DNA of 64,000 nt, from positions 930,001-994,000 of the forward strand of contig NZ_BAABAY010000001.1 of assembly GCF_039537665.1 (NCBI RefSeq). The letters are read 5' to 3'. Positions 18,786 to 27,747 of the stretch are shown piece after piece. A program made the translations under genes and the position numbers. This DNA is from Gaetbulibacter_A aestuarii (GTDB lineage: Bacteria > Bacteroidota > Bacteroidia > Flavobacteriales > Flavobacteriaceae). The notes under the pieces were generated by a model, which was not told the DNA's origin, searched no databases, and saw only the letters and a list, made by a program, of their open reading frames with translations. The first letter of the stretch is position 1. Every line of letters starts with the position of its first letter.

Positions 18786-18906
18786 GTTTTTTATTGATTT
18801 ATTGATTAAAAAGAATTTATTTGCGAATATACCAATTCTAAGTCGTTTTAGTGAATTTTTGATAATGATAAATTAGTTATCTTTAGCCCTCTAACAACTA
18901 CAAATT

Positions 18907-19992
18907 ATGAAATACTCCTTACTACTATCGCTATCATTTTTATTGATTTTTAGCTGCAATAATCTTAAAGAAGATTCTGAGAAAACTCCAGATCATTCCA
19001 TATCAACTGAAATGGCTGATGATGCTATGGCCAGCACATCAGAAACACCTCAGTTTTCCATTGTGATCCATGGTGGTGCCGGAACAATTTTAAAAGAAAA
19101 TATGACCCCTGAGAAAGAAGCGGCTTATCGTCAAAAGTTAGAAGAAGCTATTCGTGTTGGTTATAATATTCTAAAGGATGGCGGAAGCAGTTTGGACGCC
19201 GTGCAAAAAACAATAAATGTGATGGAGGATTCGCCGTTGTTCAATTCCGGAAAAGGAGCTGTATTCACCCATGAAGGTTACAATGAGCATGATGCTTCCA
19301 TTATGGATGGAAAAACTTTGAATGCCGGAGCTTCGGCGGGAACGCGTATCGTTCGGAATCCTATTAACCTGGCTCGAGCCGTGATGGAAGACTCGCCGCA
19401 CGTGATGCTCTCAGGTCGAGGCGCTGAAGAATTTGCTAAAGAGGAAGGTCTAACCATTGTGGATCCCAGCTACTTTTTTACAGAAAGTCGTATGGAAACC
19501 TTAAAGCGTGTTATGGAGTCTGAAAACCAAAAAAATAAGGTTTCTGCCTTTTATGATGAAAATATAAAAGACTCCAAGTATGGAACTGTAGGTTGTGTTG
19601 CTCTGGATAAAAACGGAAACATTGCTGCCGGAACCTCTACGGGAGGTATGACCAACAAGCGTTGGGGGCGTATCGGGGACTCACCTATTATCGGCGCCGG
19701 AACTTATGCCAACAATAAAACCTGTGGCGTTTCAAGCACGGGCTGGGGTGAGTATTTTATTCGTGGTGTTGTAGCCTATGATATTTCAGCATTAATGGAA
19801 TATAAAGGCTTAAGTTTGAAAGAAGCTACGCATGAAGTCATTCAAAATAAACTAACCCAAATGGGTGGTGATGGCGGCATTATTGCTTTGGATCATGATG
19901 GTCATGTTTCGATGGAATTCAATACGCCTGGCATGTACCGCGCCACTATGAATGCGAATGGCGATTTGTACGTGGGCCTCTATAAAGACTAA
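18907..19992 (+). CDS. iaaA: isoaspartyl peptidase / plant-type L-asparaginase lipoprotein
   Basis: An Ntn-hydrolase of the plant-type asparaginase family, 361 residues. Autoprocessing should occur before the threonine in KYGTVGCVAL (Thr about 227), giving alpha and beta chains; substrate-binding GTSTGGMTNKRWGRIGDSPI and GAGTYANNKTCGVSSTGWGE follow. The family hydrolyses isoaspartyl dipeptides and L-asparagine. Unlike cytoplasmic homologues, it begins with a lipoprotein signal (lipobox LIFSC), so it is probably anchored in the envelope. The Ser/Thr/Asp-rich linker (20-45) separates the anchor from the FSIVIHGGAGTI start of the enzyme. Confidence 0.92.
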   Translation: MKYSLLLSLSFLLIFSCNNLKEDSEKTPDHSISTEMADDAMASTSETPQFSIVIHGGAGTILKENMTPEKEAAYRQKLEEAIRVGYNILKDGGSSLDAVQKTINVMEDSPLFNSGKGAVFTHEGYNEHDASIMDGKTLNAGASAGTRIVRNPINLARAVMEDSPHVMLSGRGAEEFAKEEGLTIVDPSYFFTESRMETLKRVMESENQKNKVSAFYDENIKDSKYGTVGCVALDKNGNIAAGTSTGGMTNKRWGRIGDSPIIGAGTYANNKTCGVSSTGWGEYFIRGVVAYDISALMEYKGLSLKEATHEVIQNKLTQMGGDGGIIALDHDGHVSMEFNTPGMYRATMNANGDLYVGLYKD

Positions 19993-20055
19993 ATAAGACA
20001 TCTTTTTTTTGAGCAACCTTTTTGTAATCCGGGCATCTTCATAAAAACAAATCTT

Positions 20056-20511
20056 ATGAAATACTGGCTGCCTGCTCTATGTTTATTACTTTTATGTTCT
20101 TGTGATAAGCCTAAAGATCCGGAGGTGGATTGTTCGCTTTACGACCCTTTTTTTAGTAACTTATTAATAGAATTAGTCGATGATCAGGGAGAAAATCTGA
20201 TCGAGAATAATACTTACCCGGCTGATGAAATCACCATAAATTATAAGGGCAACATAAGTACAAATGTGGTTTTTAATGATGTTCCCGGTTTAGAAAATCT
20301 TATCAGTATGAACCTTTTTGGTGATGCCGGAGAAAACACGTTTATTTTGAATTTGTCTGATACTGTTTCAGATACCTTAGTATTAAATCTTAGTATTGAT
20401 ATTCCTGTTTGTAATATTCCCTTGTATACTTTAAATACAGCTACCTACAATGGAGAAGTTCAAAGTATAATAACTGAAAATGGAACGTACAGAATTACAG
20501 TTGTTAAATAA
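20056..20511 (+). CDS. small predicted lipoprotein of unknown function
   Basis: The 151-residue product has a clear lipoprotein signal (LLLLCSC, then DKPKDPEVDCS) and no other domain that I recognise. The mature part is acidic and beta-strand rich (LLIELVDDQGENLIENNTYP, LILNLSDTVSDTLVLNLSID) and ends NGTYRITVVK, as in small Bacteroidota surface lipoproteins. It follows the isoaspartyl peptidase by 63 bases on the same strand and converges on the T9SS-secreted protein gene. Confidence 0.75.
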   Translation: MKYWLPALCLLLLCSCDKPKDPEVDCSLYDPFFSNLLIELVDDQGENLIENNTYPADEITINYKGNISTNVVFNDVPGLENLISMNLFGDAGENTFILNLSDTVSDTLVLNLSIDIPVCNIPLYTLNTATYNGEVQSIITENGTYRITVVK

Positions 20512-20524
20512 TGTCGATTCATTA

Positions 20525-22426
20525 TTAATATTTTAAAGAAAAATTCCCTTTAAAGGTCTGCCCTTCTATAGTAATAACGTACCAGTAATCATTAGCTGGT
20601 AGGCGTTTTCCTTTGTATAACCCATTCCATTGGAAGGGTTGATTACTCGAAAATTTCAGGAGTTTTCCGTACCGATCGTAAATAGCTACTTGCGATGAGC
20701 TGTAAAATTCTATTCCTGATAAATCAAACGTATCATGAATGCCGTCGCCATTCGGGGTAAAATATTTAGGAATATAAAAGTGTAGATAGTTTTTAGCGAT
20801 CAATTGCTGGCAATCCCGGTGTTTCACATATATGGTATACATGCCTCCATCAATATTTTTGAAAACATTATCTTGTTGAAAAATATGGCCATCCAAAGAA
20901 TATAAGAAAGGTCCGGAATTAGCCGTTTCCACAACAATATCGTTTCCGTCGGAATAAATGCTGTCGATTATTGGATTATCAATTTGTTCCACCGTGATTG
21001 TTTTTACACTGGAACAGTTGGCTGAAAAAGCTTCAACGGTGTAAACGCCAGGAGTAAAAACCTGAATTTGCTTGGTGTTCTCACCCGTGCTCCATAAATA
21101 GGAATCAACAATGCTGGCATTTTGAACATTGGCCTCGAGCATCACTGAGGTATTCTCACAAAAAGTGAGCTGTTCATCGGTCATCATAGGAATGGGATCA
21201 TAAGTCATTTTTACCGCAGTTCTGGACTGAGACAAGCAACCGGCATTTATCGTTTGCGCTTCTGCATAATAGGTGCCGCTCTGTGATGGTTTGTAGGTAT
21301 TACTATCCGCTTGAAGTAAATTACCACCGCTGGCTTGATCATACCAATTCACAAGAACACCGTTTGGGACGGTTACAGATAGCGGGGTAGGATCATTTTC
21401 ACAAATGTTCAAATCGCCATTACTTGCGGGTGGACTAGGAAAGTTAACAACACGAAATTCATAAACATCAGAAAAGGAATTACACAAACCGTTGTTGAGG
21501 TTTACAGCATCTTCGGCAACTTTTACCCTAAAATATGTTGTCGTGTTTATAAGAGATGCATCGTAAGTATCGCTTGTCTCACCGGGAATATCGGTCCAGT
21601 TAGAACCATCATTACTTTGTTGCCATTGATAATAATGCGTTGAAAAAACACTATTATCGGGAATAGCCGTCAATTGTTTAGAATATGGTACTTCATCTTC
21701 GCAAATGGAAATCTCAGTGGCTGTTTGCTCGTCTTCAACTACGGTACGATCTCCACAGGATTTAAAAACAATATCATCCAAAGCCAGATCATTACCACAA
21801 CCTCCGGGGCCGTTATTTCGCATTTTTAAAATAACTTCGCTTTGTCCCGGGAGCGTTTGAAAAACTAATGCATATTGTTGCCAGTTAGGGGAGTTGGTCC
21901 CTTGAATATTACCTGTGTTTCCGGAAGCTAAAAGCGTTGCATCGGTTTTATCCCAGATCTCAAATTGTACGTTTATCGGGATGCCCTGTCCACCACAGCC
22001 GCTTGCAGGTAACAGATTGATCATCCAGGATGAAAACTCATAGCTTGTATTTTCACATAACCCACTTATGGTTGTTCTGTAGAATTCGCCAGCCGTGAAA
22101 TCGGCATTGATAATCAAACATTTTCCATTGGTATCACCAGGCGTATGATCTTGTATATTAAACCAATCAAAGTAATTGGTTCTACTGGAAACAGTGTAAT
22201 AACCATCGTTTGGTTCTCCTGTAGTGTAGATATAACTAGTGGTTCCTGCCGGTAAAGCATTAGGTGAAGTTCCTACTCCAAAATCTTCAATAAAAATAGG
22301 GTCTCCCGAATTTCCGGTACAAAAACCTAATTGCGCCCGAACCGAAAATGCGGTTAAAAAGCACAGAAATAACAGAAGATTTTGGGCTAGCGTTTTTATG
22401 GTATTTCGGATTTTAAGGATCTCCAA
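20525..22426 (-). CDS. T9SS-secreted multidomain protein with type B sorting domain
   Basis: A 633-residue exported protein: signal peptide (LLLFLCFLTAFSVRAQ), an N-terminal beta-sandwich (about 40-225) with several paired cysteines, Ig-like repeats of the kind found in gliding-motility adhesins (YYQWQQSNDGSNWTDIPGET, LVNWYDQASGGNLLQADSN), and the type B C-terminal sorting signal YFTPNGDGIHDTFDLSGIE ... VAIYDRYGKLLKFSS ... PANDYWYVITIEG ... FKGNFSLKY. That signal directs export by the type IX secretion system. No ATG is available at the front: the most likely start is the TTG giving MEILKIRN, so the true start is uncertain. Confidence 0.88.
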   Translation of the reverse strand: MEILKIRNTIKTLAQNLLLFLCFLTAFSVRAQLGFCTGNSGDPIFIEDFGVGTSPNALPAGTTSYIYTTGEPNDGYYTVSSRTNYFDWFNIQDHTPGDTNGKCLIINADFTAGEFYRTTISGLCENTSYEFSSWMINLLPASGCGGQGIPINVQFEIWDKTDATLLASGNTGNIQGTNSPNWQQYALVFQTLPGQSEVILKMRNNGPGGCGNDLALDDIVFKSCGDRTVVEDEQTATEISICEDEVPYSKQLTAIPDNSVFSTHYYQWQQSNDGSNWTDIPGETSDTYDASLINTTTYFRVKVAEDAVNLNNGLCNSFSDVYEFRVVNFPSPPASNGDLNICENDPTPLSVTVPNGVLVNWYDQASGGNLLQADSNTYKPSQSGTYYAEAQTINAGCLSQSRTAVKMTYDPIPMMTDEQLTFCENTSVMLEANVQNASIVDSYLWSTGENTKQIQVFTPGVYTVEAFSANCSSVKTITVEQIDNPIIDSIYSDGNDIVVETANSGPFLYSLDGHIFQQDNVFKNIDGGMYTIYVKHRDCQQLIAKNYLHFYIPKYFTPNGDGIHDTFDLSGIEFYSSSQVAIYDRYGKLLKFSSNQPFQWNGLYKGKRLPANDYWYVITIEGQTFKGNFSLKY

Positions 22427-22516
22427 AATGAATCTAATTCTTAGCGATATTAATGAAAAGTTTTTGAACTACACACAAACTTCACAAAAAACGGGTTGAA
22501 GTGCGTAAATTGAAAG

Positions 22517-23392
22517 TTAATTGGTTTTAATATAGGCTTTTATCATGGTGTGATCACTCTTATCCGTATTGGTTTTTTCAGCTTTATACATGGTCATATC
22601 GTTTGACGCCCAGATATGATCCAGAGATAATAAAGGCAGGTTCCAAAACCAGGTTTCTCGGAAGCCGTTTCCTTTTTTGGTCAGGGCATCATAAAAATGC
22701 GATTTTATGTATTTGAAAAGAATGGATTCATAAGGCAAATTAAAATCACCAATGATCATGGTGTTTTGAGTTTCTTTGATTTGCTTATCTAAAAAAGCGA
22801 ATTCCCAGGATCGTGGTACATCCGTACTTCCTTGCATATCTACAGCGTAAAAATTGATATTATCAACTTGAAATTGCACCACAGCGGAATGGAATTTCGA
22901 CATGTTTTCCTTTTTAATTTGGATGGGTTTTTTTGAAAACAGTTCCAAACCTCCGGCGGTGTTATAAAAGTAGTAATCAGGATATTTTGCCTGTAAACTA
23001 TCAAAATTGTTACCTGAAGTTTCTGTTAAAACCATGAGATCCGGTAGACCGCCATTAAGTTTGAATGCCGATTCAAAACCATTATCCCGGGATGCATTCC
23101 AGAAAACTACTTCCAAAACATGATTTTTAGGTACTTCAGTAAAATTTAAGTTAAAACTTTTTCCCAACCAGACAAGCGTTAGAATACCTGCTAGAATAAG
23201 ATTGTATCTGCGGTACTTACCCAATAAAATAGAAAGCCCTAATATAATTACAATAATAACTGGAAGAGGTAAGGTGTAAAACCATAAAGAGGCATGAAAT
23301 GTACGATCCTTAATAATGAAATGTATGCTTAATAATGTGAGGATTATCAGAACATTAAAAAGGCGGTAGGTGATTTTAAGGACCTTGAACAT
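22517..23392 (-). CDS. membrane-anchored endonuclease/exonuclease/phosphatase family protein
   Basis: Three N-terminal hydrophobic helices (about 8-85) are followed by an EEP-fold domain: VVFWNASRDNGF, VLTETSG (Glu metal ligand), IIGDFNLPYE (Asp/Asn), LLSLDHIWAS and the closing SDHTMI (Asp-His pair). These are the catalytic positions of the DNase I/sphingomyelinase superfamily. Such membrane-anchored forms are frequent in Bacteroidota; substrate (DNA, phospholipid or inositol phosphate) cannot be told from the sequence. Its ATG directly abuts the TAA of the YciI lipoprotein gene, so the two are cotranscribed. Confidence 0.85.
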   Translation of the reverse strand: MFKVLKITYRLFNVLIILTLLSIHFIIKDRTFHASLWFYTLPLPVIIVIILGLSILLGKYRRYNLILAGILTLVWLGKSFNLNFTEVPKNHVLEVVFWNASRDNGFESAFKLNGGLPDLMVLTETSGNNFDSLQAKYPDYYFYNTAGGLELFSKKPIQIKKENMSKFHSAVVQFQVDNINFYAVDMQGSTDVPRSWEFAFLDKQIKETQNTMIIGDFNLPYESILFKYIKSHFYDALTKKGNGFRETWFWNLPLLSLDHIWASNDMTMYKAEKTNTDKSDHTMIKAYIKTN

Positions 23393-23947
23393 TTAACGTA
23401 ACGAATAGCCTTTGGCAGCCCACCAGGGATGAATTTCTATTTCTAATCGGCCGGCTTTAACCATGGGGTCGGCATTGGCTAAACTATCAGCCATTTTCTG
23501 AGTGGGGACATTGTAAATAGTAATGCCTCGAATATTCCCATTATCTCCAAAAGGTCCTGAAATATCAGCATAGCCGAGTTCATACATTTTACTTAGGTGT
23601 GCCAAATGGGCGTTTTGCAGATCCTCAGCTTCTTCCTCATTTTGTCCGCGTATTGGTCCTGTTTTTAAAAAGGCTATAAAATATTGTTGCATGAGTATGG
23701 TGTCTTTGGTTTTGGGGTCTTCGTAATCGAAGGTTTTGTAACCTTGAGACTCCAGTTCAGCCTTCAAGGCTTTCCTGCTTTTTTTTACAGGAACTTCAAC
23801 TTCGGTAGGCAGGGTGTCTTTCACTTCAACGACAGTGGAATCAGAGTCTGTTGGCATGGTCTCTTCCATCTGATCAGTGGATTTGGAATCGCTCTTACAG
23901 GAAAAGAATATGACCACAATACTACATAAGATGATTAATTTTTTCAT
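23393..23947 (-). CDS. YciI-like domain lipoprotein
   Basis: A lipoprotein signal (IVVIFFSC) is followed by an acidic linker and a YCII-related domain (about 85-184): MQQYFIAFLKTGPIRGQNEE, AHLAHLSKMYELGYADISGP, then AGRLEIEIHPWWAAKG. YciI proteins have a ferredoxin-like fold with a conserved His-Asp pair; the HLAHLSKM and FGDNGNIRGITIY segments keep this general layout. An envelope-anchored version is uncommon among YciI proteins in general but recurrent in Flavobacteriaceae. Cotranscribed with the EEP-family gene downstream and 10 bases from the CYTH gene upstream. Function unknown. Confidence 0.78.
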   Translation of the reverse strand: MKKLIILCSIVVIFFSCKSDSKSTDQMEETMPTDSDSTVVEVKDTLPTEVEVPVKKSRKALKAELESQGYKTFDYEDPKTKDTILMQQYFIAFLKTGPIRGQNEEEAEDLQNAHLAHLSKMYELGYADISGPFGDNGNIRGITIYNVPTQKMADSLANADPMVKAGRLEIEIHPWWAAKGYSLR

Positions 23948-23957
23948 GGGTTTTGAT

Positions 23958-24443
23958 CTAAGATTTGTTTGTTGATTTCCAGGTTTTATATGGATGAATG
24001 CTCAATTCCGAATTATAATATTTTGGATCGCCGGTAACTTCTTTCCCCAACCAGTCGGGTTTCTCAAAATTCTCCTCTACAGCGTTCAGTTCTATCTCCG
24101 CTACAATTAAACCGTCATTGGCATTAAAGAACTCATCTACTTCGTAAATATGATTGCCTGATTTTATTTCGTACCGTATTTTTTCAATCGGGGTGTCTTC
24201 GCATAATAAAATTAAGGCTTCAGCATCCTTTCGTGGAATTTCCTTTTCCCATTCAAAACGCTGAATCCCCTTGTTATAGGTTGGTCCTTTAACGGTGATA
24301 AAAGCTTTTTCTTCATTAATGCGTATGCGTACGGAGCGATCTTTATCACTGTTCAAATAGCCTTGCTGAATTTTGGTTTTTTTAAAAGCCTCGTTCTTAA
24401 AGGCTTCAGAGTTCACCAAGAATTTGCGTTCAATCTCGATCAT
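23958..24443 (-). CDS. CYTH domain protein (triphosphate tunnel metalloenzyme)
   Basis: The 161-residue protein starts with the ExExK signature (MIEIERKFLV, Glu3, Glu5, Lys7) and continues with the charged strands of a CYTH tunnel (RSVRIRINEEKAFITVKGP, RFEWEKEIPRKDAE, IRYEIKSGNHIYEVDEFF, LIVAEIELNA). Most bacterial members of this size are inorganic triphosphatases; adenylate cyclase activity belongs to a minority. It is divergent from dinB, with a 16-bp perfect palindrome between them, and leads a run of three closely spaced genes. Confidence 0.88.
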   Translation of the reverse strand: MIEIERKFLVNSEAFKNEAFKKTKIQQGYLNSDKDRSVRIRINEEKAFITVKGPTYNKGIQRFEWEKEIPRKDAEALILLCEDTPIEKIRYEIKSGNHIYEVDEFFNANDGLIVAEIELNAVEENFEKPDWLGKEVTGDPKYYNSELSIHPYKTWKSTNKS

Positions 24444-24459
24444 TTTTCAACTTATTTTG

Positions 24460-24475
24460 GTTTAGATATCTAAAC
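24460..24475. promoter_or_regulatory. perfect 16-bp palindrome between CYTH gene and dinB
   Basis: GTTTAGATATCTAAAC is its own reverse complement and sits in the 63-base divergent gap, 17 bases from the CYTH start and 32 bases from the dinB start. Position and symmetry suggest a protein-binding operator, but no other copy was seen to support it. Confidence 0.4.
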
Positions 24476-24506
24476 GATAGAACCAATTATTGTCTAAATT
24501 TACAGT

Positions 24507-25604
24507 ATGTCGGCCGATTTACCAATAAGAAAAATAATTCATGTGGATATGGATGCCTTTTATGCCTCTGTTGAGCAACTGGATCATCCCGAATTAAAAG
24601 GCAAACCTATTGCTGTTGGCGGTGGTGGAAAACGAGGCGTTGTAAGTGCGGCGAGTTATGAAGCTCGAAAATTTGGGGTGAAAAGTGCCATGGCCGGAAA
24701 TCTAGCTGCGAAACTTTGTCCGGAGTTAATTTTTGTGAAACCTCGTTTTGAACGCTATGGAGAAATCTCTAAAAAGATCAGGAAAATATTTTTTGAGTAT
24801 ACAGACCTGGTGGAACCTTTGTCGCTGGATGAGGCTTACCTGGATGTTACGGAGAATAAAAAGGGAAATCCCAGTGCTTCCTTAATTGCACAAGATATTC
24901 GGGAACGTATTTTTACGGAGTTGGGTTTAACGGCTTCTGCAGGAATTTCTATCAATAAATTTATTGCGAAAGTGGCCAGCGATTACAATAAACCAAACGG
25001 ACAAAAAACGGTGAATCCTGAGGAGGTCTTACCTTTTTTGGAGGAACTCGATATTCGTAAATTTTATGGCGTTGGTAAAGTGACTGCGGAAAAAATGTAT
25101 CAGCTCGGTATTTTTACCGGAGCCGATCTCAAGCAAAAATCACTGGAATTTTTGGAGGAGCATTTTGGTAAATCGGGAGCGTATTATTACGAGGTTGTTC
25201 GTGGGATACATCGAAGTGAGGTGAAACCCAATCGGATTCGGAAAAGTCTGGCGGCAGAGCGTACGTTTAGTGAAAATCTGTCGAGTGAGGTGTTTATGTT
25301 GGAAAAACTCGATCATATTGCTGATGAAGTAGCTCGCCGTTTGGCGAAAAGTAAAGTTAGTGGAAAAACCGTGACCTTGAAGATCAAATACAGTGATTTT
25401 ACGCTTCAGACCCGTAGTAAAACTTTACCTTATTTTATTAGTGAAAAAGCATTGATCCTTGAAACTACCAAGGAATTGTTGTATCAGGAAAAATTACAGA
25501 ATTCGGTGCGTTTATTGGGAATTTCCTTATCGAATTTAAACACGGAAACTGAGAAAAAACCGGAAGCCAAAACGGTAAGTGTTCAGCTTAAATTTGAATT
25601 CTAA
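24507..25604 (+). CDS. dinB: DNA polymerase IV (Y family)
   Basis: Signature motifs of Y-family polymerases are all present in this 365-residue protein: HVDMDAFYASVEQ (Asp14, Asp16) and SLDEAYLDVT (Asp108, Glu109) supply the metal-binding carboxylates; AAKVASDYNK-type and FYGVGKVTAEKMYQLGI segments belong to the palm and helix-hairpin-helix. A little-finger domain follows from about 240. The last residues (VQLKFEF) look like a sliding-clamp-binding peptide. The enzyme performs translesion synthesis. TAAATTTA a few bases before the ATG is a near match to the -7 element, which would give a very short leader. Confidence 0.95.
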   Translation: MSADLPIRKIIHVDMDAFYASVEQLDHPELKGKPIAVGGGGKRGVVSAASYEARKFGVKSAMAGNLAAKLCPELIFVKPRFERYGEISKKIRKIFFEYTDLVEPLSLDEAYLDVTENKKGNPSASLIAQDIRERIFTELGLTASAGISINKFIAKVASDYNKPNGQKTVNPEEVLPFLEELDIRKFYGVGKVTAEKMYQLGIFTGADLKQKSLEFLEEHFGKSGAYYYEVVRGIHRSEVKPNRIRKSLAAERTFSENLSSEVFMLEKLDHIADEVARRLAKSKVSGKTVTLKIKYSDFTLQTRSKTLPYFISEKALILETTKELLYQEKLQNSVRLLGISLSNLNTETEKKPEAKTVSVQLKFEF

Positions 25605-25700
25605 AGCCGCGTTAGCGATTGAAGCAAACTACCGTGTAGTGCGGAAAGCGCGACGCTTACCCCGCCCTAATAGCGGGGTAAGGGTAACGCCCAAAATATT
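25604..25700. repeat. dispersed palindromic repeat between dinB and pyk
   Basis: Starting right at the dinB stop, this segment reads GCCGCGTTAGCGATTGAAGC ... GCGGAAAGCG ... AACGCCCAAAA. The same landmarks (GCGTTAG, GCGGAAAGC, AACGCCCAAAA) recur in the repeat at 31054-31175. Inside, CTTACCCCGC (25656-25665) and GCGGGGTAAG (25673-25682) form a perfect 10-bp stem with a 7-base loop. It lies between two convergent genes and may act as a structured 3' end; the element is GC-rich relative to its surroundings. Confidence 0.75.
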
Positions 25701-25705
25701 TTTAT

Positions 25706-27151
25706 TTAACTGAGCTTTCCTGTAGTGATCTCGGTAACACGTAAGGTGTTTACCATACCTTTTTCCTGGATTGGCATGGCGGCGAGACTGATAACCATGT
25801 CTCCTTCTTCGAGGTAGCCTTGTTGGCAGGCGATGGCATTTACGTCCTCAATGGTTTCGTCGGTACTTACGAACTTGTCGTAATAGAACGCCCGCACACC
25901 CCAAAGTAAACTTAAACGGGTGAGAATGCGGCGGTTTGAGGTGAATACCAGAATGTGACACGACGGACGCCAGGCTGAGATTTGGAATGCTGTATACCCA
26001 CTGTTTGTTAGTGTTGAAATGGCTTGTGCATCGATCTCGTTGGCCATGTTGGCTGCGTGGTAGCAAATGGATTTTGTTATGTAACGATTTGTTCGAATGT
26101 GCGGTGGTAATTGCGGAACTTTAATAAGCTCAGAGTCTTCCACTTTTTTCAAAATATCAGACATCTGTTTGATCACTTCTACCGGATATTTTCCTACTGA
26201 GGTTTCACCGGAAAGCATTACGGCATCGGCGCCGTCCATTACAGAGTTCGCAACATCGTTAACTTCAGCACGGGTTGGTGTAAGGCTGGAGATCATGGTT
26301 TCCATCATTTGTGTGGCGATGATTACCGGAATACGTGCTTTTTTAGCTCGTAATACCAATTGCTTTTGGATTAACGGTACTTCTTCGGCCGGAACTTCCA
26401 CTCCCAGATCACCTCGTGCTACCATGATACCATCGCAGTGCGTTACTATCTTGTCGATGTTTTCTACACCTTCAGGTTTTTCGATCTTGGCAATGATCGG
26501 GATTTTATGGTCGCTGTGTTTGTTTATCAAATCGCGCAGTTGCATGAGGTCTTCGGCATGACGCACGAAAGATAGAGCGATCCAATCCACATCCTGCTTA
26601 ATGGCAAATTCGGCATCTTCGATATCCTTTTCAGTAAGTGCAGGTTGTGAAATATTAGTGTTTGGCAGGTTTACGCCTTTTTTAGATTTTAAAGGGCCAC
26701 CCTGAATGACTTTGGCTTTAACTTCAGATTTTTTATCGGATGAAACGACTTCGAAAATGAGTTTTCCGTCGTCCAGAAGAATGCGTTCTCCCGGCTTACA
26801 ATCCTGAGGAAAACGATCGTAGGTCATATACACGCGTTCTTTGGTGCCTTCAAAACGTTCGCCGGTAGCGAAAATAATTTCATCACCCGGATTAACAACC
26901 ACTTCCTCTTTCATGACCCCAACACGCAGTTTTGGACCTTGAAGGTCTGCAAGAATGGCTGCGGTAAATCCGAATTCGTCGTTGAGTTCGCGAATCATTT
27001 TTATGCGCGCTGAAACATCCTTATAATCGGCGTGCGAGAAATTAATTCGAAATACATTAACCCCGGCTTCAAGCATGCCTTTGAGTACTTCTTTAGTACT
27101 GGTAGCGGGTCCGAGCGTGGCTACTATTTTGGTTTTTTTTCTTTTTGGCAT
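25706..27151 (-). CDS. pyk: pyruvate kinase
   Basis: The 481-residue protein has the complete pyruvate kinase layout: KIVATLGPATS start, VNVFRINFSHADY, the active-site segment IPIIAKIEKPEGVENIDKIV with the catalytic lysine, IMVARGDLGVEVP, ATQMMETMISSLTPTRAEVN, and a C-terminal regulatory domain (about 350-475). It converts phosphoenolpyruvate plus ADP to pyruvate plus ATP. Its ATG overlaps the last base of the upstream IPExxxVDY gene stop (TAATG), so translation is likely coupled. Confidence 0.97.
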   Translation of the reverse strand: MPKRKKTKIVATLGPATSTKEVLKGMLEAGVNVFRINFSHADYKDVSARIKMIRELNDEFGFTAAILADLQGPKLRVGVMKEEVVVNPGDEIIFATGERFEGTKERVYMTYDRFPQDCKPGERILLDDGKLIFEVVSSDKKSEVKAKVIQGGPLKSKKGVNLPNTNISQPALTEKDIEDAEFAIKQDVDWIALSFVRHAEDLMQLRDLINKHSDHKIPIIAKIEKPEGVENIDKIVTHCDGIMVARGDLGVEVPAEEVPLIQKQLVLRAKKARIPVIIATQMMETMISSLTPTRAEVNDVANSVMDGADAVMLSGETSVGKYPVEVIKQMSDILKKVEDSELIKVPQLPPHIRTNRYITKSICYHAANMANEIDAQAISTLTNSGYTAFQISAWRPSCHILVFTSNRRILTRLSLLWGVRAFYYDKFVSTDETIEDVNAIACQQGYLEEGDMVISLAAMPIQEKGMVNTLRVTEITTGKLS

Positions 27152-27633
27152 TAGTTAAATATTAAGTTGTCTTTCGATTTTATAGCACTACTGTTTATGC
27201 TATAGGCCGTTACAATTTGCGGAATACTTAAAATTTGATTCAAAATATACTTTTCTTTGCTGAAACTAAATTCGTTCTCAATTTTTAAGAGGTAATTTAC
27301 CTGCCTGTATTCCGGCAATAAAAACGCGGTCTTTGTTATGGTATCCTGAGTATTGAACAGGGAGTTTTGAACTGTTGTTTGAAGGCTATCTACCTTACAA
27401 ATATTAGAAACCAAATTCCAGCTTACGCGTTGTTTGGTATCGTTCCATTCAAATATCGGATAGCGAGTGCGACCATTAAAATCGATATCAGTTGGTTTTC
27501 GTTTTAAATGTATGTTTAAATTTTTGTTTAACAAGTAAGCAACGCGATAATCTTCTAAAGAGCAATGGATGGCTAATAAAGTGTATGACACTTCATCCAA
27601 AACATCATCCAAAGCAAGTTTATGTATTGCCAT
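27151..27633 (-). CDS. IPExxxVDY family protein
   Basis: A 160-residue cytoplasmic protein found in Flavobacteriia between rnc and pyk. The family is named for an IPExxxVDY motif; here the corresponding segment reads LPEYRQVNYLLKI, so the first and last motif residues have drifted. The N-terminal part (MAIHKLALDDVLDEVSYTLLAIHCSLEDYRVAYLLN) and PIFEWNDTKQRVSWNLVSN are typical in my reading. Function unknown; the conserved placement next to pyruvate kinase and overlap with it suggest coexpression only. Confidence 0.8.
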   Translation of the reverse strand: MAIHKLALDDVLDEVSYTLLAIHCSLEDYRVAYLLNKNLNIHLKRKPTDIDFNGRTRYPIFEWNDTKQRVSWNLVSNICKVDSLQTTVQNSLFNTQDTITKTAFLLPEYRQVNYLLKIENEFSFSKEKYILNQILSIPQIVTAYSINSSAIKSKDNLIFN

Positions 27634-27747
27634 AACTTATTTTAACGTTGTAAATATAATATTTCTGTAGCTTACTTAAGATATCTTTCGTGTATTCTTG
27701 GAGCTTTAATCAACTAAAACGTTGTAGTGAAAGCCACAAAAAGAAGC

